From: Parvibaculaceae bacterium Mf 1.05b.01
GTDB taxonomy: Bacteria; Pseudomonadota; Alphaproteobacteria; Parvibaculales; Parvibaculaceae
Length of the DNA: 64,000 nucleotides
Reading direction: 5' to 3'
Assembly: GCA_000509225.1 (NCBI GenBank)
Contig: BAOK01000002.1
Span: forward strand, 376,496 to 440,495
Below, piece after piece: positions 62,922 to 64,000 of the stretch (its first letter is position 1; every line of letters starts with the position of its first letter). Under the pieces are notes generated by a model. It was not told where the DNA came from. It made no database searches and worked only from the letters and a program-made list of their open reading frames with translations. The translations under genes and the position numbers were made by a program.

Positions 62922-64000
62922 ATGAGCGCCTCGACAGAGTACGAATTTACAGATCACACATTCGATGTGGTTGTGGTGGGTGCCGGCGGTGCTGGCCTTC
63001 GCGCGACATTGGGCTGCGCGCAGGCTGGCCTTAAGACAGCGAACATCACCAAGGTCTTCCCGACACGCTCGCACACAGTTGCGGCTCAGGGGGGCATTTC
63101 CGCAGCGCTTGGCAATATGGGCCAGGACGACTGGAAATGGCATATGTATGACACCGTGAAGGGGTCAGACTGGCTGGGCGACCAGGATGCGATTGAATAT
63201 CTCTGTCGCAATGCGCCGGAAGCCGTGTATGAGCTGGAGCACTTTGGGGTGCCGTTCAGCCGGACGGAAGAAGGCAAGATCTATCAGCGTCCATTCGGCG
63301 GCATGACCACTGATTATGGCAAAGGTATTGCCCAGCGCACCTGTGCGGCGGCTGACCGGACCGGTCACGCGATCCTGCATACGCTTTACGGCCAGTCACT
63401 GCGGTATGACGCTGAGTTCTTCATTGAGTATTTCGCCATCGACCTCATCATGGATGATGAAGGGGCGTGTGTTGGTGTTGTCGCGTTGAAGATGGATGAT
63501 GGCACGCTGCATCGTTTCCACAGCAATGAAACGATTATGGCGACCGGTGGGTATGGCCGGGCTTACTTCTCGGCGACATCTGCGCACACGTGTACCGGTG
63601 ACGGCAATGCTATGGCGCTTCGTGCCGGCCTGCCGTTGCAGGATATGGAATTTGTGCAGTTCCACCCGACAGGCATTTATGGGTCAGGCTGTCTGATCAC
63701 GGAAGGCTCGCGCGGGGAAGGCGGCTATCTCGTCAATTCCGACGGGGAGCGCTTTATGGAGCGCTATGCCCCATCGGCGAAAGACCTCGCATCCCGTGAT
63801 GTGGTTTCCCGGTCCATGACCATGGAAATCCGCGAAGGGCGCGGCGTGGGCGCAGAGAATGATCATATCTTCCTGCATCTCGACCATCTGGACCCGGATA
63901 TTCTTGCAGCCCGTCTTCCAGGCATATCTGAATCCGCGCGCATCTTTGCGGGCGTGGACGTGACCAAGGAGCCGATCCCGGTCATCCCAACCGTTCACTA
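62922..64000 (+). CDS. sdhA: Succinate dehydrogenase flavoprotein subunit (3' truncated)
   Basis: 359 codons are visible before the window ends. FAD motif [13 protein letters not shown], covalent-FAD His in [22 protein letters not shown] and [12 protein letters not shown] are all in place. It oxidises succinate to fumarate. AGGAG lies 6 nt before ATG 62922; the ATG at 62916 is an alternative. It is the third gene of the operon; sdhB is expected next. Confidence 0.97.
   Translation, partial: MSASTEYEFTDHTFDVVVVGAGGAGLRATLGCAQAGLKTANITKVFPTRSHTVAAQGGISAALGNMGQDDWKWHMYDTVKGSDWLGDQDAIEYLCRNAPEAVYELEHFGVPFSRTEEGKIYQRPFGGMTTDYGKGIAQRTCAAADRTGHAILHTLYGQSLRYDAEFFIEYFAIDLIMDDEGACVGVVALKMDDGTLHRFHSNETIMATGGYGRAYFSATSAHTCTGDGNAMALRAGLPLQDMEFVQFHPTGIYGSGCLITEGSRGEGGYLVNSDGERFMERYAPSAKDLASRDVVSRSMTMEIREGRGVGAENDHIFLHLDHLDPDILAARLPGISESARIFAGVDVTKEPIPVIPTVH

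Noticed and set aside
1-64000. tRNA, CRISPR or insertion sequence
   Set aside because: No cloverleaf, regularly spaced repeat, or transposase frame was found by eye.

Overview
This 64 kb window reads as a chromosome segment of a free-living alphaproteobacterium, moderately GC-rich (impression about 57%) and densely coded. The protein families and gene order are alphaproteobacterial: the block yciB-ftsY-mtaB-dapF, the DUF2794 and DUF1223 proteins, the malyl-CoA/mesaconyl-CoA pair typical of the ethylmalonyl-CoA pathway, and sdhCDA order. A Parvibaculum-like or other Hyphomicrobiales-related lineage is my guess and is not proven by the sequence. No tRNA, rRNA, CRISPR array, integrase, transposase or prophage was seen.

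Layout. 1-9.3 kb: scattered metabolic genes (a serine hydrolase cut by the window edge, PaaI thioesterase, EamA permease, DUF1232 protein, a type-2 hydroxyacyl-CoA dehydrogenase-like SDR, two small paralogous YjfB-like proteins, pterin-4a-carbinolamine dehydratase, cytochrome P450, LMW phosphatase, signal peptidase I, ThpR, aldo/keto reductase). 9.3-18 kb: the tesA / ybbA-ybbP locus, a Bax-inhibitor-1 protein, a CPA2 antiporter, a DUF2794 protein and two SDRs. 18-23 kb: a Gld-like ABC exporter cluster (ATPase, permease, GldG-like, DUF4340). 23-27 kb: an aconitase carrying about 200 residues of Lys/Ala/Pro-rich histone-H1-like sequence at its N-terminus. 27-31 kb: a crotonase and ccmABCDG for cytochrome c maturation, with a possible 23-codon ORF before ccmC. 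31-41 kb: a MarR regulator with a basic tail, Nudix, DUF2332, yciB-ftsY-mtaB-dapF, a flippase, a glycosyltransferase and a CinA-family protein. 41-46 kb: ffh-chorismate mutase-rpsP-rimM-trmD-rplS, preceded by a structured ffh leader. 46-52 kb: leuC-(orphan gene)-leuD, leuB and asd. 52-56 kb: an ammonium-transporter/histidine-kinase fusion facing a PAS-PAS-kinase-receiver hybrid whose first PAS resembles FixL; their coding ends overlap by 50 nt. 56-59 kb: Mcl2-like lyase/thioesterase, cupin and mesaconyl-CoA hydratase. 59-62 kb: TetR and a second serine hydrolase, with three related palindromic sites. 62-64 kb: sdhC, sdhD and the start of sdhA.

Connected functions. Aconitase, succinate dehydrogenase and the malyl-CoA/mesaconyl-CoA enzymes belong to C2/C4-acid metabolism. 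The Ccm genes and the possible haem-PAS kinase point to respiratory growth tuned to oxygen. FtsY, Ffh and signal peptidase I cover membrane targeting and secretion. The strongest candidates for something new are the histone-tailed aconitase, the Amt-kinase beside a FixL-like hybrid kinase, the TetR site triad, a family of extragenic palindromes (near 0.95, 16.3 and 49.3 kb), the ffh leader, and the low-GC orphan gene splitting leuC from leuD.
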